From NCBI GenBank assembly GCA_946409145.1, contig CAMJVA010000001.1:1-41458 (forward strand): a stretch of DNA of 41,458 nt. Direction: 5' to 3'. Shown one piece after another: positions 7,783 through 16,467 of the stretch (its first letter is position 1; the number at the start of each line of letters is the position of its first letter). The notes below the pieces were generated by a model, which did no database searches, was not told where the DNA came from, and saw only the letters and a list, made by a program, of their open reading frames with translations. Both the position numbers and the translations under genes were made by a program. The stretch comes from an uncultured Enterococcus sp. GTDB taxonomy: Bacteria > Bacillota > Bacilli > Lactobacillales > Enterococcaceae.

Positions 7783-8091
7783 ATGGCAAAACAAAAAATT
7801 CGGATTCGGTTGAAAGCTTATGAACACCGTATTTTGGATCAATCTGCAGAAAAGATTGTGGAAACAGCAAAAAGAACTGGAGCTTCCGTTTCAGGTCCAA
7901 TTCCACTTCCAACTGAACGTTCGCTTTATACAGTGATCAGAGCGACTCATAAATACAAAGATTCTCGCGAACAATTCGAAATGCGGACTCACAAACGTTT
8001 GATCGACATTGTGAATCCAACACCAAAAACAGTTGATGCTTTAATGAAGCTTGACTTACCATCTGGTGTAAACATCGAGATCAAACTATAA
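7783..8091 (+). CDS. rpsJ: 30S ribosomal protein S10
   Basis: Small-subunit protein S10 (NusE), 102 aa, the normal length. It assembles into the 30S head and also joins NusB in antitermination. The N-terminus KQKIRIRLKAYEHRILDQSA and the later RTHKRLIDI are characteristic of the family. It is the first gene of the ribosomal cluster, starting with ATG behind GGAGGG, 28 bases before rplC, and follows the promoter and leader described above. Confidence 0.98.
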   Translation: MAKQKIRIRLKAYEHRILDQSAEKIVETAKRTGASVSGPIPLPTERSLYTVIRATHKYKDSREQFEMRTHKRLIDIVNPTPKTVDALMKLDLPSGVNIEIKL

Positions 8092-8119
8092 TAAATCTTA
8101 AAAAAATGGAGGTGTACTC

Positions 8120-8749
8120 ATGACCAAAGGAATCTTAGGGAAAAAAGTGGGGATGACACAAATCTTTACTGAAGCTGGAGAACTTATTCCTGTAACTGTA
8201 GTTGAAGCTACTCCAAACGTTGTTTTACAAGTTAAAACAATGGAAACAGATGGCTACGAAGCAGTACAATTAGGTTTTTCCGATTTACGTGAAGTTTTGT
8301 CTAACAAACCTGCGAAAGGTCATGTTGCAAAAGCAAACACGGCTCCTAAGCGCTTCATTAGAGAATTCAAGGATGTTGAGCTAGGAGAATACAGTGTAGG
8401 AAATGAAGTTAAGGTAGATGTATTTTCTGCCGGCGACATCGTTGATGTTACAGGTACGACTAAAGGGAAAGGTTTCCAAGGGGTTATTAAACGCCACGGA
8501 CAATCTCGCGGGCCAATGGCTCACGGTTCTCGTTATCATCGTCGTCCTGGGTCAATGGGTCCAGTTGCACCAAACCGTGTATTTAAAAATAAACACTTGG
8601 CTGGAAGAATGGGCGGCAATCGCGTAACGATTCAAAATCTTGAAATCGTTCGGGTTGATCTTGACCGTAACGTTATCTTAATTAAAGGTAATGTGCCAGG
8701 AGCTAAAAAATCTTTAGTTACTATTAAATCAGCTGTTAAAGCTAAATAA
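8120..8749 (+). CDS. rplC: 50S ribosomal protein L3
   Basis: Large-subunit assembly initiator protein L3, 209 aa. The opening GILGKKVGMTQIF and the long basic loop with RYHRRPGSMG and LAGRMGG that reaches toward the peptidyl transferase centre are clear. The ATG start is behind GGAGG, 28 bases after rpsJ and 27 before rplD. Confidence 0.98.
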   Translation: MTKGILGKKVGMTQIFTEAGELIPVTVVEATPNVVLQVKTMETDGYEAVQLGFSDLREVLSNKPAKGHVAKANTAPKRFIREFKDVELGEYSVGNEVKVDVFSAGDIVDVTGTTKGKGFQGVIKRHGQSRGPMAHGSRYHRRPGSMGPVAPNRVFKNKHLAGRMGGNRVTIQNLEIVRVDLDRNVILIKGNVPGAKKSLVTIKSAVKAK

Positions 8750-8776
8750 AAGTTTACAGGAAGGAGGAACTAAGGA

Positions 8777-9400
8777 ATGCCTAATGTAGCATTATTCAAA
8801 CAAGATGGTACACAAAATGGCGACATTACTTTAAATGACGCAATTTTCGGTATCGAACCTAATGAAAATGTCGTATTCGACGCAATCATCATGCAACGTG
8901 CTTCTTTACGTCAAGGAACACATGCGGTTAAAAACCGTTCAGCAGTGTCCGGCGGAGGCCGCAAACCATGGCGTCAAAAAGGAACTGGTCGGGCTCGTCA
9001 AGGATCTATTCGCTCCCCACAATGGCGTGGAGGTGGAATCGTCTTTGGACCAACACCACGTTCTTACAGCTACAAACTTCCTAAAAAAGTTCGTCGCTTA
9101 GCAATTAAATCTGTTTTATCTCAAAAAGTCTTAGATGAAAAATTTGTGGCTGTTGAAGGATTATCTTTTGACGCACCAAAAACTAAAGACTTCAAAGAAG
9201 TTTTAAATGGACTTTCCATTGATTCTAAAGTTTTAGTAGTCCTTGAAGGTGGCAACGACTTTGCTGCTTTATCTGCTAGAAACTTACCAAATGTTTCTGT
9301 TGTTGAATCTGACAACGTGAGCGTTTTAGATGTAGTTTCTGCTGATAAATTATTGATTACCAAAGCTGCTCTTACTCAACTAGAGGAGGTGCTAGCCTAA
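8777..9400 (+). CDS. rplD: 50S ribosomal protein L4
   Basis: Large-subunit protein L4, 207 aa. The long extension that lines the exit tunnel is visible around VSGGGRKPWRQKGTGRARQG. L4 is the known autogenous repressor of S10 operons in several bacteria, so it is the likely ligand of the leader at 7628-7782. Its stop overlaps the rplW start by one base (TAATG), which suggests coupled translation. Confidence 0.98.
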   Translation: MPNVALFKQDGTQNGDITLNDAIFGIEPNENVVFDAIIMQRASLRQGTHAVKNRSAVSGGGRKPWRQKGTGRARQGSIRSPQWRGGGIVFGPTPRSYSYKLPKKVRRLAIKSVLSQKVLDEKFVAVEGLSFDAPKTKDFKEVLNGLSIDSKVLVVLEGGNDFAALSARNLPNVSVVESDNVSVLDVVSADKLLITKAALTQLEEVLA

Positions 9401-9690
9401 TGGAATTATTAGACGTAATCTTACGCCCAGTCATTACTGAGCAATCAATGCTTGTAATGGATGAAAAGAAATATACTTTTGATGTGGCTGTTACTGCCAA
9501 TAAAACATTAGTCAAACAAGCTGTTGAAAAAGCTTTTGATGTTAAAGTTAAAAGTGTCAACATCATGAACGTTAAACCTAAATTCAAACGCATGGGAAAA
9601 TATGCTGGATACACTAAAAAACGCCGTAAAGCCATTGTGACTTTAACTGCTGATTCTAAAGATATCCAACTTTTCAATGAAGCTGAATAA
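9400..9690 (+). CDS. rplW: 50S ribosomal protein L23
   Basis: Large-subunit protein L23, 96 aa, located at the tunnel exit where it docks signal recognition particle and trigger factor. It begins LLDVILRPVITEQSM and contains the conserved KFKRMGKYAGYTKKRRKA loop. Its ATG overlaps the stop of rplD by one base, and it is followed by 34 bases and the GTG start of rplB. Confidence 0.97.
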   Translation: MELLDVILRPVITEQSMLVMDEKKYTFDVAVTANKTLVKQAVEKAFDVKVKSVNIMNVKPKFKRMGKYAGYTKKRRKAIVTLTADSKDIQLFNEAE

Positions 9691-9724
9691 GTAGAAATTT
9701 CATTACAATAGGAGGGAAAAAGAC

Positions 9725-10558
9725 GTGGCGATTAAAAAGTATAAACCAACCTCAAACGGTCGTCGTAATATGACAGGTTCTGACTTTGCGGAAATCACTT
9801 CCCAAACACCAGAAAAATCATTACTTCAACCATTGAGCAAAAACGCCGGCCGTAATAACAACGGACGTATTACTGTTCGTCATCAAGGCGGCGGTCACAA
9901 ACGTCAATATCGTATGGTTGATTTCAAACGTACGAAAGACGATGTGAAAGCTATCGTTAAAACTATCGAGTACGATCCAAACCGTTCTGCTAATATCGCA
10001 CTTATCCATTATGTGGATGGGGTTAAATCTTACATTTTAGCACCTAAAGGATTAGAAGTAGGAATGGAAGTATTCTCTGGAGAAAATGCTGATATTAAAG
10101 TAGGTAACACTTTACCACTTGCAAATATCCCAGTAGGTACTGTAATTCACAACATCGAACTTAAACCTGGTAAAGGTGGACAATTAATTCGCTCCGCTGG
10201 TACTAGCGCTCAAGTATTAGGTAAAGAAGGAAAATATGTCCTTGTTCGTCTAAACTCTGGAGAAGTTCGTATGATCTTAGGCACATGTCGTGCAACTATT
10301 GGTTCTGTTGGTAACGAACAACATGAATTAATTAACATTGGTAAAGCTGGACGTAGTCGTTGGATGGGTAAACGCCCAACTGTTCGTGGATCTGTAATGA
10401 ACCCTAACGATCACCCACACGGTGGTGGTGAAGGTAAAGCTCCAGTCGGACGTAAAGCGCCTATGACTCCATGGGGTAAAGTGGCCATTGGTCTTAAAAC
10501 CCGTGATACTAAAGCTAAATCTGATAAACTTATTATTCGTCGTCGCAACGAAAAATAA
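9725..10558 (+). CDS. rplB: 50S ribosomal protein L2
   Basis: Large-subunit protein L2, 277 aa, a core 23S rRNA binder at the subunit interface. It begins AIKKYKPTSNGRRNMT and holds the conserved VMNPNDHPHGGGEGKAP loop near the C-terminus, including the histidine shown in other bacteria to matter for peptidyl transferase assembly. The start codon is GTG behind AGGAGGG. Confidence 0.98.
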   Translation: MAIKKYKPTSNGRRNMTGSDFAEITSQTPEKSLLQPLSKNAGRNNNGRITVRHQGGGHKRQYRMVDFKRTKDDVKAIVKTIEYDPNRSANIALIHYVDGVKSYILAPKGLEVGMEVFSGENADIKVGNTLPLANIPVGTVIHNIELKPGKGGQLIRSAGTSAQVLGKEGKYVLVRLNSGEVRMILGTCRATIGSVGNEQHELINIGKAGRSRWMGKRPTVRGSVMNPNDHPHGGGEGKAPVGRKAPMTPWGKVAIGLKTRDTKAKSDKLIIRRRNEK

Positions 10559-10590
10559 TTTCGTATGCATAATTTGAGAGGAGGTTCACC

Positions 10591-10872
10591 ATGGGTCGCA
10601 GCTTGAAAAAAGGACCTTTTGCCGATGAGCATTTACTAAATAAAGTAGAAGCTCAAAAGGATGAACAAAAGAAAAAAGTTATCAAAACGTGGTCTCGTCG
10701 TTCTACAATCTTTCCTAGCTTTGTAGGCTACACGATCGCCGTTTATGATGGAAGAAAACATGTGCCTGTTTATATCCAAGAAGATATGGTAGGCCATAAA
10801 TTAGGTGAATTCGCACCAACTAGAACTTACCGCGGACATGCCGCTGACGATAAGAAAACGGCTAAACGCTAG
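10591..10872 (+). CDS. rpsS: 30S ribosomal protein S19
   Basis: Small-subunit head protein S19, 93 aa, which pairs with S13 near the tRNA sites. GRSLKKGPFADEHLL and the later HKLGEFAPTRTYRGH are family hallmarks. The ATG is preceded by GAGGAGG. There are 32 bases from rplB and 20 to rplV. Confidence 0.98.
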   Translation: MGRSLKKGPFADEHLLNKVEAQKDEQKKKVIKTWSRRSTIFPSFVGYTIAVYDGRKHVPVYIQEDMVGHKLGEFAPTRTYRGHAADDKKTAKR

Positions 10873-10892
10873 AAACGAGGGGAGGATTTAAC

Positions 10893-11240
10893 ATGGCAGA
10901 ACAAATTACTTCAGCTAGAGCGACTGCTAAAACAGTCCGCACTTCACCTCGTAAGGCACGGATCACTATTGATCTTGTGAGAGGTAAGAGCGTTGCCGAA
11001 GCTATTTCAATTTTGAAATTCACACCAAACAAAAATGCTGGCATTATCGAAAAAGTTTTAATGTCTGCAGTGGCTAACGCCGAAAATAATTTTGACTTAG
11101 ATGTTGAAAACTTAGTAGTTTCAGAAGCTTTTGTCAATGAAGGACCAACAATGAAACGTTTCCGTCCTAGAGCAAAAGGATCTGCATCACCTATTAACAA
11201 ACGTACAAGTCATATTACAGTAGTAGTATCAGAAAAATAA
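10893..11240 (+). CDS. rplV: 50S ribosomal protein L22
   Basis: Large-subunit protein L22, 115 aa, whose extended hairpin lines the exit tunnel. The hairpin region reads TMKRFRPRAKGSASPINKRT. No insertion or deletion is obvious in this loop, the site where macrolide-resistance changes occur in other bacteria. The ATG is behind GGGGAGG, 13 bases before rpsC. Confidence 0.98.
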   Translation: MAEQITSARATAKTVRTSPRKARITIDLVRGKSVAEAISILKFTPNKNAGIIEKVLMSAVANAENNFDLDVENLVVSEAFVNEGPTMKRFRPRAKGSASPINKRTSHITVVVSEK

Positions 11241-11253
11241 GGAGGGATAATTA

Positions 11254-11910
11254 GTGGGTCAAAAAGTAAATCCAATCGGTATGCGTGTTGGAGTTATCCG
11301 CGATTGGGATGCCAAATGGTATGCCGAAAAAGACTATGCTGATTTTCTACACGAAGATCTAAGAATCCGTAAATTTATCGCGACTAAGCTAGCTGATGCT
11401 GCAGTGTCAACTGTTGAAATCGAACGCGCAGCCAACCGCGTAAACATTTCTATCCACACTGCTAAACCAGGTATGGTCATTGGTAAAGGTGGTTCCGAAG
11501 TAGAAAACTTGCGGAAAGAACTTAACAAACTTACAGGTAAAAAAGTTCACATTAACATTGTGGAAATTAAAAAACCTGATTTAGATGCAAAATTAGTCGG
11601 TGAAGGTATTGCAAAACAATTGGAAGCACGGGTTGCTTTCCGTCGTGCGCAAAAACAAGCTATTCAACGGACTATGAGAGCTGGAGCTGATGGTATTAAA
11701 ACATTAGTATCTGGACGTTTAAACGGGGCTGATATTGCCCGCTCTGAAGGTTATTCAGAAGGAACTGTTCCTTTGCATACATTAAGAGCAGATATCGACT
11801 ACGCTTGGGAAGAAGCCGCTACAACATATGGAAAACTAGGAGTTAAAGTGTGGATTTATCGCGGAGAAATTCTTCCTGAAAAGAAAAACACTGAGAAAGG
11901 AGGGAAATAA
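11254..11910 (+). CDS. rpsC: 30S ribosomal protein S3
   Basis: Small-subunit protein S3, 218 aa, lining the mRNA entry channel. An N-terminal region is followed by a KH domain with the nucleic-acid-binding loop GMVIGKGGSEV, then a C-terminal domain containing GRLNGADIARSE. The start is GTG behind AAGGAGGG. Only three bases separate its stop from the rplP start, whose ribosome binding site lies inside the end of rpsC. Confidence 0.98.
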   Translation: MGQKVNPIGMRVGVIRDWDAKWYAEKDYADFLHEDLRIRKFIATKLADAAVSTVEIERAANRVNISIHTAKPGMVIGKGGSEVENLRKELNKLTGKKVHINIVEIKKPDLDAKLVGEGIAKQLEARVAFRRAQKQAIQRTMRAGADGIKTLVSGRLNGADIARSEGYSEGTVPLHTLRADIDYAWEEAATTYGKLGVKVWIYRGEILPEKKNTEKGGK

Positions 11911-11913
11911 TCG

Positions 11914-12348
11914 ATGTTAGTACCTAAACGTGTAAAACACCGTCGTGAGTTCCGTGGAAAAATGCGGGGTGAAGCTAAAGGTGGTAAAGAAATTGCTTTT
12001 GGCGAATACGGTTTACAAGCTGTGGAATCTCATTGGATTACCAACCGTCAAATCGAAGCCGCACGTATTGCCATGACTCGTTATATGAAACGTGGTGGGA
12101 AAGTATGGATTAAAATCTTCCCTCATAAATCATATACAAGCAAACCAATCGGGGTTCGGATGGGTTCTGGGAAAGGGGCACCAGAAGGCTGGGTTGCACC
12201 AGTTAAACGCGGTAAAATTTTATTTGAAATCGCCGGTGTTCCAGAAGAAGTTGCTAGAGAAGCACTTCGCCTTGCTTCCCACAAATTACCGATCCAAACC
12301 AAGATCGTAAAACGTGAAGAAATGGGTGGTGAATCTAATGAAGGTTAA
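11914..12348 (+). CDS. rplP: 50S ribosomal protein L16
   Basis: Large-subunit protein L16, 144 aa, which helps place A-site tRNA. It starts MLVPKRVKHRREFRGKM and includes RMGSGKGAPEGWVAPVK, both conserved. The ribosome binding site GAAAGGAGG lies within the last codons of rpsC. Its last 11 bases overlap rpmC. Confidence 0.98.
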   Translation: MLVPKRVKHRREFRGKMRGEAKGGKEIAFGEYGLQAVESHWITNRQIEAARIAMTRYMKRGGKVWIKIFPHKSYTSKPIGVRMGSGKGAPEGWVAPVKRGKILFEIAGVPEEVAREALRLASHKLPIQTKIVKREEMGGESNEG

Positions 12349-12529
12349 AGAAATCAGAGAATTATCCACTGCCGATATGATTAAAAAAGAACAAGAATAT
12401 AAAGAAGAATTATTCAACCTTAGATTCCAACTGGCAACTGGTCAGTTAGAGAATACTGCACGGATCAAAGAAGTACGTCAATCCATTGCACGTATTAAAA
12501 CAGTGTTGAAAGAGCAAGAAGCTAACTAA
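12338..12529 (+). CDS. rpmC: 50S ribosomal protein L29
   Basis: Large-subunit protein L29, 63 aa, near the tunnel exit beside L23. The frame is open from 12314, but the family N-terminus is MKVKEIRELSTADM and its ATG at 12338 follows GGGTGGTG inside the rplP coding end, so I start it there. This gives an 11-base overlap with rplP. The signature ELFNLRFQLATGQLENT is present. Confidence 0.96.
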   Translation: MKVKEIRELSTADMIKKEQEYKEELFNLRFQLATGQLENTARIKEVRQSIARIKTVLKEQEAN

Positions 12530-12553
12530 TTGGAAAAGGAGGCCATTATACGC

Positions 12554-12817
12554 ATGTCTGAAAGAAATCAACGGAAAGTTTACCAAGGCCGCGTTGTTTC
12601 CGACAAAATGGATAAAACCATCGTTGTTGTTGTTGAAACAAGAAAAACGCACAAAACTTACGGCAAAAGAGTAAAATATTCCAAAAAGTTTGTAGCGCAT
12701 GATGAAAATAACACAGCAAAAACTGGTGATATCGTAACTATTATGGAAACTCGTCCATTGTCAGCAACTAAACGTTTCCGCTTATTAGAAGTGGTTGAAG
12801 AAGCCGTTATCATCTAA
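12554..12817 (+). CDS. rpsQ: 30S ribosomal protein S17
   Basis: Small-subunit OB-fold protein S17, 87 aa. The frame is open from a TTG at 12530, but the ribosome binding site AAAAGGAGG sits downstream of that codon at 12534-12542 and points to the ATG at 12554. The product begins MSERNQRKVYQGRVVSDKMD, as expected. The conserved ETRPLSATKRFRL follows near the C-terminus. Confidence 0.96.
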   Translation: MSERNQRKVYQGRVVSDKMDKTIVVVVETRKTHKTYGKRVKYSKKFVAHDENNTAKTGDIVTIMETRPLSATKRFRLLEVVEEAVII

Positions 12818-12851
12818 ATTAAATATCGTAGTCTGAAAGGAGGATACCTTC

Positions 12852-13220
12852 GTGATCCAAACAGAAAGCCGTTTAAGAGTAGCGGATAACTCAGGCGCTC
12901 GTGAAATCCTAACTATCAAAGTTCTTGGTGGTTCTGGTCGTAAAACTGCTAACATTGGCGATGTCATTGTTGCCACTGTGAAACAAGCAACACCAGGTGG
13001 GGTTGTCAAAAAAGGCGAAGTTGTTAAAGCCGTTATCGTTCGTACTAAAACAGGCGCTCGTCGTGCTGATGGTTCTTATATCAAATTTGATGAAAATGCT
13101 GCCGTCATTATTCGTGACGATAAAAGCCCTAGAGGAACTCGTATTTTCGGACCAGTTGCTCGTGAACTACGGGAAAATAACTTCATGAAAATTATTTCTC
13201 TAGCTCCAGAAGTTTTATAA
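12852..13220 (+). CDS. rplN: 50S ribosomal protein L14
   Basis: Large-subunit interface protein L14, 122 aa, the normal length. It begins MIQTESRLRVADNSGAREIL from a GTG start behind AAAGGAGG. The family motif FDENAAVIIRDDKSPRGTRI is present. There are 34 bases from rpsQ and 33 to rplX. Confidence 0.98.
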   Translation: MIQTESRLRVADNSGAREILTIKVLGGSGRKTANIGDVIVATVKQATPGGVVKKGEVVKAVIVRTKTGARRADGSYIKFDENAAVIIRDDKSPRGTRIFGPVARELRENNFMKIISLAPEVL

Positions 13221-13253
13221 TAAAACCCCACACAAAGGAGGTGCGCTTAAAGC

Positions 13254-13565
13254 ATGTTTGTTAAAAAAGGCGATAAAGTCAAAGTCATTTCTGGCAAAGA
13301 TAAAAATAAAGAAGGCGTTGTATTAGCAGCGTTTCCTAAAAAAGACCGCGTCATCGTTGAAGGTGTCAACATTGTTAAAAAACACCAAAAACCTAACAAC
13401 GCTGCTCCTCAAGGGGGAATTCTTGAAAAAGAAGCTCCTATCCATGTATCTAACGTAATGTTAATCGATCCTAAATCAGGAGAAGCTACACGCGTTGGTT
13501 ACAAAATCGTTGAGGGCAAAAAAGTTCGGGTTGCTAAAAAATCCGGCGAAATTTTAGATAAATAA
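13254..13565 (+). CDS. rplX: 50S ribosomal protein L24
   Basis: Large-subunit assembly initiator L24, 103 aa, with an N-terminal KOW motif (KKGDKVKVISGKDKNKEGVV). The following VNIVKKHQKPN and GGILEKEAPIHVSNV are conserved. The ATG has AAAGGAGG upstream. It is followed by 25 bases and rplE. Confidence 0.97.
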   Translation: MFVKKGDKVKVISGKDKNKEGVVLAAFPKKDRVIVEGVNIVKKHQKPNNAAPQGGILEKEAPIHVSNVMLIDPKSGEATRVGYKIVEGKKVRVAKKSGEILDK

Positions 13566-13590
13566 GTCATAGAAAGGAGGACCTTTTGTA

Positions 13591-14133
13591 ATGGTGAACC
13601 GCCTAAAAGAAAAATACACACAAGAAATTACCCCATCTCTAGTAGAGAAATTTAACTATACTTCTGTTATGCAAGTACCAAAAGTAGAAAAAATCGTTAT
13701 CAACATGGGGGTTGGTGATGCTGTTTCAAACGCTAAGAACTTAGACAAAGCCGTTGAAGAATTAGCTTTAATTTCTGGTCAAAAACCTTTAATTACTAAA
13801 GCTAAAAAATCTATCGCTGGTTTCCGTTTGAGAGAAGGAATGCCAATTGGAGCTAAAGTTACTTTAAGAGGAGAAAGAATGTTTGAATTCCTTGATAAAT
13901 TAGTATCTGTTTCTTTACCTCGGGTAAGAGACTTCCATGGTGTTTCTAAAAAAGCATTTGATGGTCGTGGAAACTATACATTAGGGATCAAAGAACAATT
14001 GATCTTCCCTGAAGTTGATTATGATCTCGTTGATAAAGTAAGAGGAATGGATATTGTCATTGTAACAACAGCTCAATCCGACGAAGAAGCTCGGGAGTTA
14101 TTGACACAATTAGGCATGCCATTTGTAAAATAA
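13591..14133 (+). CDS. rplE: 50S ribosomal protein L5
   Basis: Large-subunit protein L5, 180 aa, which binds 5S rRNA and contacts S13 across the subunit bridge. It reads RLKEKYTQEITPSLVEKFNY at the start and GKKAFDGR-like FHGVSKKAFDGRGNYTLG later. ATG at 13591 and GTG at 13594 are adjacent. The AGGAGG is 10 bases from the ATG and 13 from the GTG, so I chose the ATG, but the GTG would give the more usual N-terminus. Confidence 0.97.
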   Translation: MVNRLKEKYTQEITPSLVEKFNYTSVMQVPKVEKIVINMGVGDAVSNAKNLDKAVEELALISGQKPLITKAKKSIAGFRLREGMPIGAKVTLRGERMFEFLDKLVSVSLPRVRDFHGVSKKAFDGRGNYTLGIKEQLIFPEVDYDLVDKVRGMDIVIVTTAQSDEEARELLTQLGMPFVK

Positions 14134-14149
14134 AAGGGAGGCGAACTAC

Positions 14150-14335
14150 TTGGCTAAAAAATCCATGATTGCTAAAAACAAACGCCCTGCAAAATTCTCA
14201 ACACAAGAATATACACGTTGCGAACGTTGCGGTCGTCCACATTCAGTTTATCGCAAATTTAGACTTTGCCGTATTTGCTTCCGCGAACTTGCCTACAAAG
14301 GACAAATTCCCGGCGTGAAGAAAGCTAGCTGGTAA
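14150..14335 (+). CDS. rpsN: 30S ribosomal protein S14, zinc-binding type
   Basis: Short zinc-binding (C+) form of S14, 61 aa. Four cysteines at residues 24, 27, 40 and 43 form two CxxC pairs (CERCG and CRICF). It starts with TTG behind AGGGAGG, 16 bases after rplE. Many Firmicutes also keep a longer zinc-free S14 elsewhere for zinc starvation, but none is in this window. Confidence 0.97.
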   Translation: MAKKSMIAKNKRPAKFSTQEYTRCERCGRPHSVYRKFRLCRICFRELAYKGQIPGVKKASW

Positions 14336-14370
14336 ACAACTAAACTCGCAAAAAGGAGGTAAATTCTCAC

Positions 14371-14769
14371 ATGGTCATGACAGATCCAATCGCAGATTTT
14401 CTAACTCGGATTCGTAACGCCAACATGGTTAAACATGAATCTTTAGAAGTACCTGCTTCAAAAATCAAAAAAGACATTGCTGAAATCTTAAAACGTGAAG
14501 GTTTCATTAAAGATGTTGAATATATCGAAGATGACAAACAAGGTGTGATTCGTGTTTTCTTAAAATACGGTCGCAACGACGAAAGAGTCATCACTAACCT
14601 TAAACGGATTTCTAAACCAGGTCTTAGAGTCTACGTTAAATCTAACGAAGTTCCTAAAGTATTAAATGGTTTAGGTATCGCAATTATTTCTACTTCTGAA
14701 GGTGTATTAACTGATAAAGAAGCTAGAGAAAAAAATACTGGCGGCGAAGTCCTCGCCTACGTTTGGTAA
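14371..14769 (+). CDS. rpsH: 30S ribosomal protein S8
   Basis: Small-subunit protein S8, 132 aa. It contains DPIADFLTRIRNAN near the start and GIAIISTSEGVLTDKEAR near the end. Two in-frame ATG codons are possible (14371 and 14377). The AGGAGG is 11 bases from the first and 17 from the second, so the first is preferred, although the family usually starts at the second. S8 is the spc-operon autoregulator in E. coli. I see no obvious rRNA-mimicking hairpin here. Confidence 0.97.
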   Translation: MVMTDPIADFLTRIRNANMVKHESLEVPASKIKKDIAEILKREGFIKDVEYIEDDKQGVIRVFLKYGRNDERVITNLKRISKPGLRVYVKSNEVPKVLNGLGIAIISTSEGVLTDKEAREKNTGGEVLAYVW

Positions 14770-14796
14770 TATTAAAACTTAAAGGAGGTGTCATTA

Positions 14797-15333
14797 GTGA
14801 GCCGTATCGGGAATAAAATCGTTGAACTTCCAGCAGGTGTTTCTGTTGAAGTTAATGGTCAAGAAGTGACTGTTAAAGGTCCTAAAGGAGAATTAACACG
14901 TACTTTTTCATCAGACATTAAACTTAATGTTGAAGGAAACATCGTAACATTTACTCGTCCTAACGACGATAAAGAAATGAAAACTATTCATGGTACAACC
15001 CGTGCTTTATTCAATAACATGGTTGTAGGTGTCTCTGAAGGTTTCCAAAAAGCTTTGGAACTTATTGGGGTTGGATACCGTGCCCAATTACAAGGCAAAA
15101 AACTTGTCTTAAACGTTGGTTACTCTCATCCAGTTGAAATTGACGCACCAGAAGGCATTACAATTGAAGTTCCAGCTAATACACAAGTTGTAATTAAAGG
15201 AAGTTCAAAAGAAGCTGTTGGACAATTAGCTGCTAATATTCGTGGCGTTCGTCCTCCAGAACCTTACAAAGGCAAAGGTATTCGCTATGTTGGTGAATAT
15301 GTACGTCGTAAAGAAGGTAAAACTGGTAAATAA
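14797..15333 (+). CDS. rplF: 50S ribosomal protein L6
   Basis: Large-subunit protein L6, 178 aa, near the factor-binding site. The open frame can be extended to a GTG at 14788, but that codon lies inside the ribosome binding site AAAGGAGGTG. The GTG at 14797 gives the standard N-terminus MSRIGNKIVELPAGV and the standard length. Two repeated L6 domains follow, and the conserved PPEPYKGKGIRYVGEYVRRK closes the protein. Confidence 0.97.
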   Translation: MSRIGNKIVELPAGVSVEVNGQEVTVKGPKGELTRTFSSDIKLNVEGNIVTFTRPNDDKEMKTIHGTTRALFNNMVVGVSEGFQKALELIGVGYRAQLQGKKLVLNVGYSHPVEIDAPEGITIEVPANTQVVIKGSSKEAVGQLAANIRGVRPPEPYKGKGIRYVGEYVRRKEGKTGK

Positions 15334-15365
15334 TACCAGACATTAAAAATTAAGAGGTGACAACT

Positions 15366-15719
15366 GTGATTACAAAACCAGATAAAAACAAAACACGTCA
15401 AAAAAGACATGCACGTGTTCGTAACAAAATCTCTGGGACTAGTGAGTGCCCACGCTTGAACGTATTCCGTTCTAACACAAACATCTACGCGCAATTAATT
15501 GATGACGTAGCGGGTGTGACCTTAGCAAGTGCCTCTAGCTTAGATAAATCTATCTCTGGAACAAAATCCGAACAAGCAGCTGCTGTAGGTAAATTAATTG
15601 CTGAACGTGGCTTGGAAAAAGGCGTTAAAGAAGTCGTCTTTGACCGGGGCGGATACTTGTACCATGGCCGTGTTGCTGCATTAGCTGCTGCTGCTCGGGA
15701 AAACGGATTAGACTTTTAA
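15366..15719 (+). CDS. rplR: 50S ribosomal protein L18
   Basis: 5S-rRNA-binding protein L18, 117 aa. A GTG at 15357 is in frame but lies in the ribosome binding site (GAGGTGA). The GTG at 15366 gives the family start MITKPDKNKTRQKRHARVR. The conserved RLNVFRSNTNIYAQLIDD and FDRGGYLYHGRV are present. Confidence 0.96.
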   Translation: MITKPDKNKTRQKRHARVRNKISGTSECPRLNVFRSNTNIYAQLIDDVAGVTLASASSLDKSISGTKSEQAAAVGKLIAERGLEKGVKEVVFDRGGYLYHGRVAALAAAARENGLDF

Positions 15720-15739
15720 GAAAAGGAGGAATACCATTC

Positions 15740-16240
15740 ATGGCTTATATCGAACCAAAACATTTAGAATTAGAAGATCGCGTCGTAGCTATCAACCGTG
15801 TTACTAAAGTCGTTAAAGGTGGACGTCGTTTACGTTTTGCAGCTTTAGTTGTTGTAGGAGATAGAAACGGTCATGTAGGTTTCGGTACTGGGAAAGCACA
15901 AGAAGTTCCGGAAGCTATCAGAAAAGCAATTGAAGATGCTAAGAAAAATCTTGTGGAAGTCCCTATGGTAGGTTCAACAGTTCCTCACGAAACCATTGGT
16001 GTTTTTGGTGGCGGACGGATTTTAATTAAACCTGCTGTTGCCGGTTCTGGAGTTGCTGCTGGTGGTCCAGTTCGTGCGATTATGGAACTTGCTGGAGTTG
16101 CTGATGTTACAAGTAAATCTTTAGGATCAAACACTCCAATCAACGTTGTTCGCGCAACTATTGATGGTTTAACACAACTAAAAAGAGCAGAAGAAGTTGC
16201 CCAATTACGTGGCAAATCTGTTGCTGATTTAATCGGATAA
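15740..16240 (+). CDS. rpsE: 30S ribosomal protein S5
   Basis: Small-subunit protein S5, 166 aa, at the mRNA entry channel and important for decoding accuracy. The RNA-binding N-terminal domain has RVTKVVKGGRRLRFAALVVV, followed by GHVGFGTGKAQEVPEAI. The loop GGRRLRF region, where spectinomycin resistance changes occur, looks ordinary. The ATG is behind AAAGGAGG and the stop is 13 bases from rpmD. Confidence 0.98.
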   Translation: MAYIEPKHLELEDRVVAINRVTKVVKGGRRLRFAALVVVGDRNGHVGFGTGKAQEVPEAIRKAIEDAKKNLVEVPMVGSTVPHETIGVFGGGRILIKPAVAGSGVAAGGPVRAIMELAGVADVTSKSLGSNTPINVVRATIDGLTQLKRAEEVAQLRGKSVADLIG

Positions 16241-16253
16241 GGAGGAGTCAATA

Positions 16254-16433
16254 ATGGCTGAATTAAAAATTACTTTAAAACGCAGTATTATTGGACGTCC
16301 CCTAAACCAAAAAGAAACTGTTAAAGCACTAGGACTTAAAAAAATTAACTCCAGTGTTGTTAAAACTGACAGTGACGTTATTAAAGGGATGGTCCGCACT
16401 GTAGCACATTTAGTGGACGTAGAAGAAGTATAA
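16254..16433 (+). CDS. rpmD: 50S ribosomal protein L30
   Basis: Small large-subunit protein L30, 59 aa. It starts MAELKITLKRSIIGRPLNQK behind AAGGAGGAG and contains the typical LGLKKINSSVV and IKGMVRTVAHLV segments. It fits exactly between rpsE and rplO, as in other Firmicutes. Some bacteria have lost this gene, but it is complete here. Confidence 0.96.
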   Translation: MAELKITLKRSIIGRPLNQKETVKALGLKKINSSVVKTDSDVIKGMVRTVAHLVDVEEV

Positions 16434-16467
16434 TATATCTCACTTAAGTTAAGGAGGTGCCAAACTA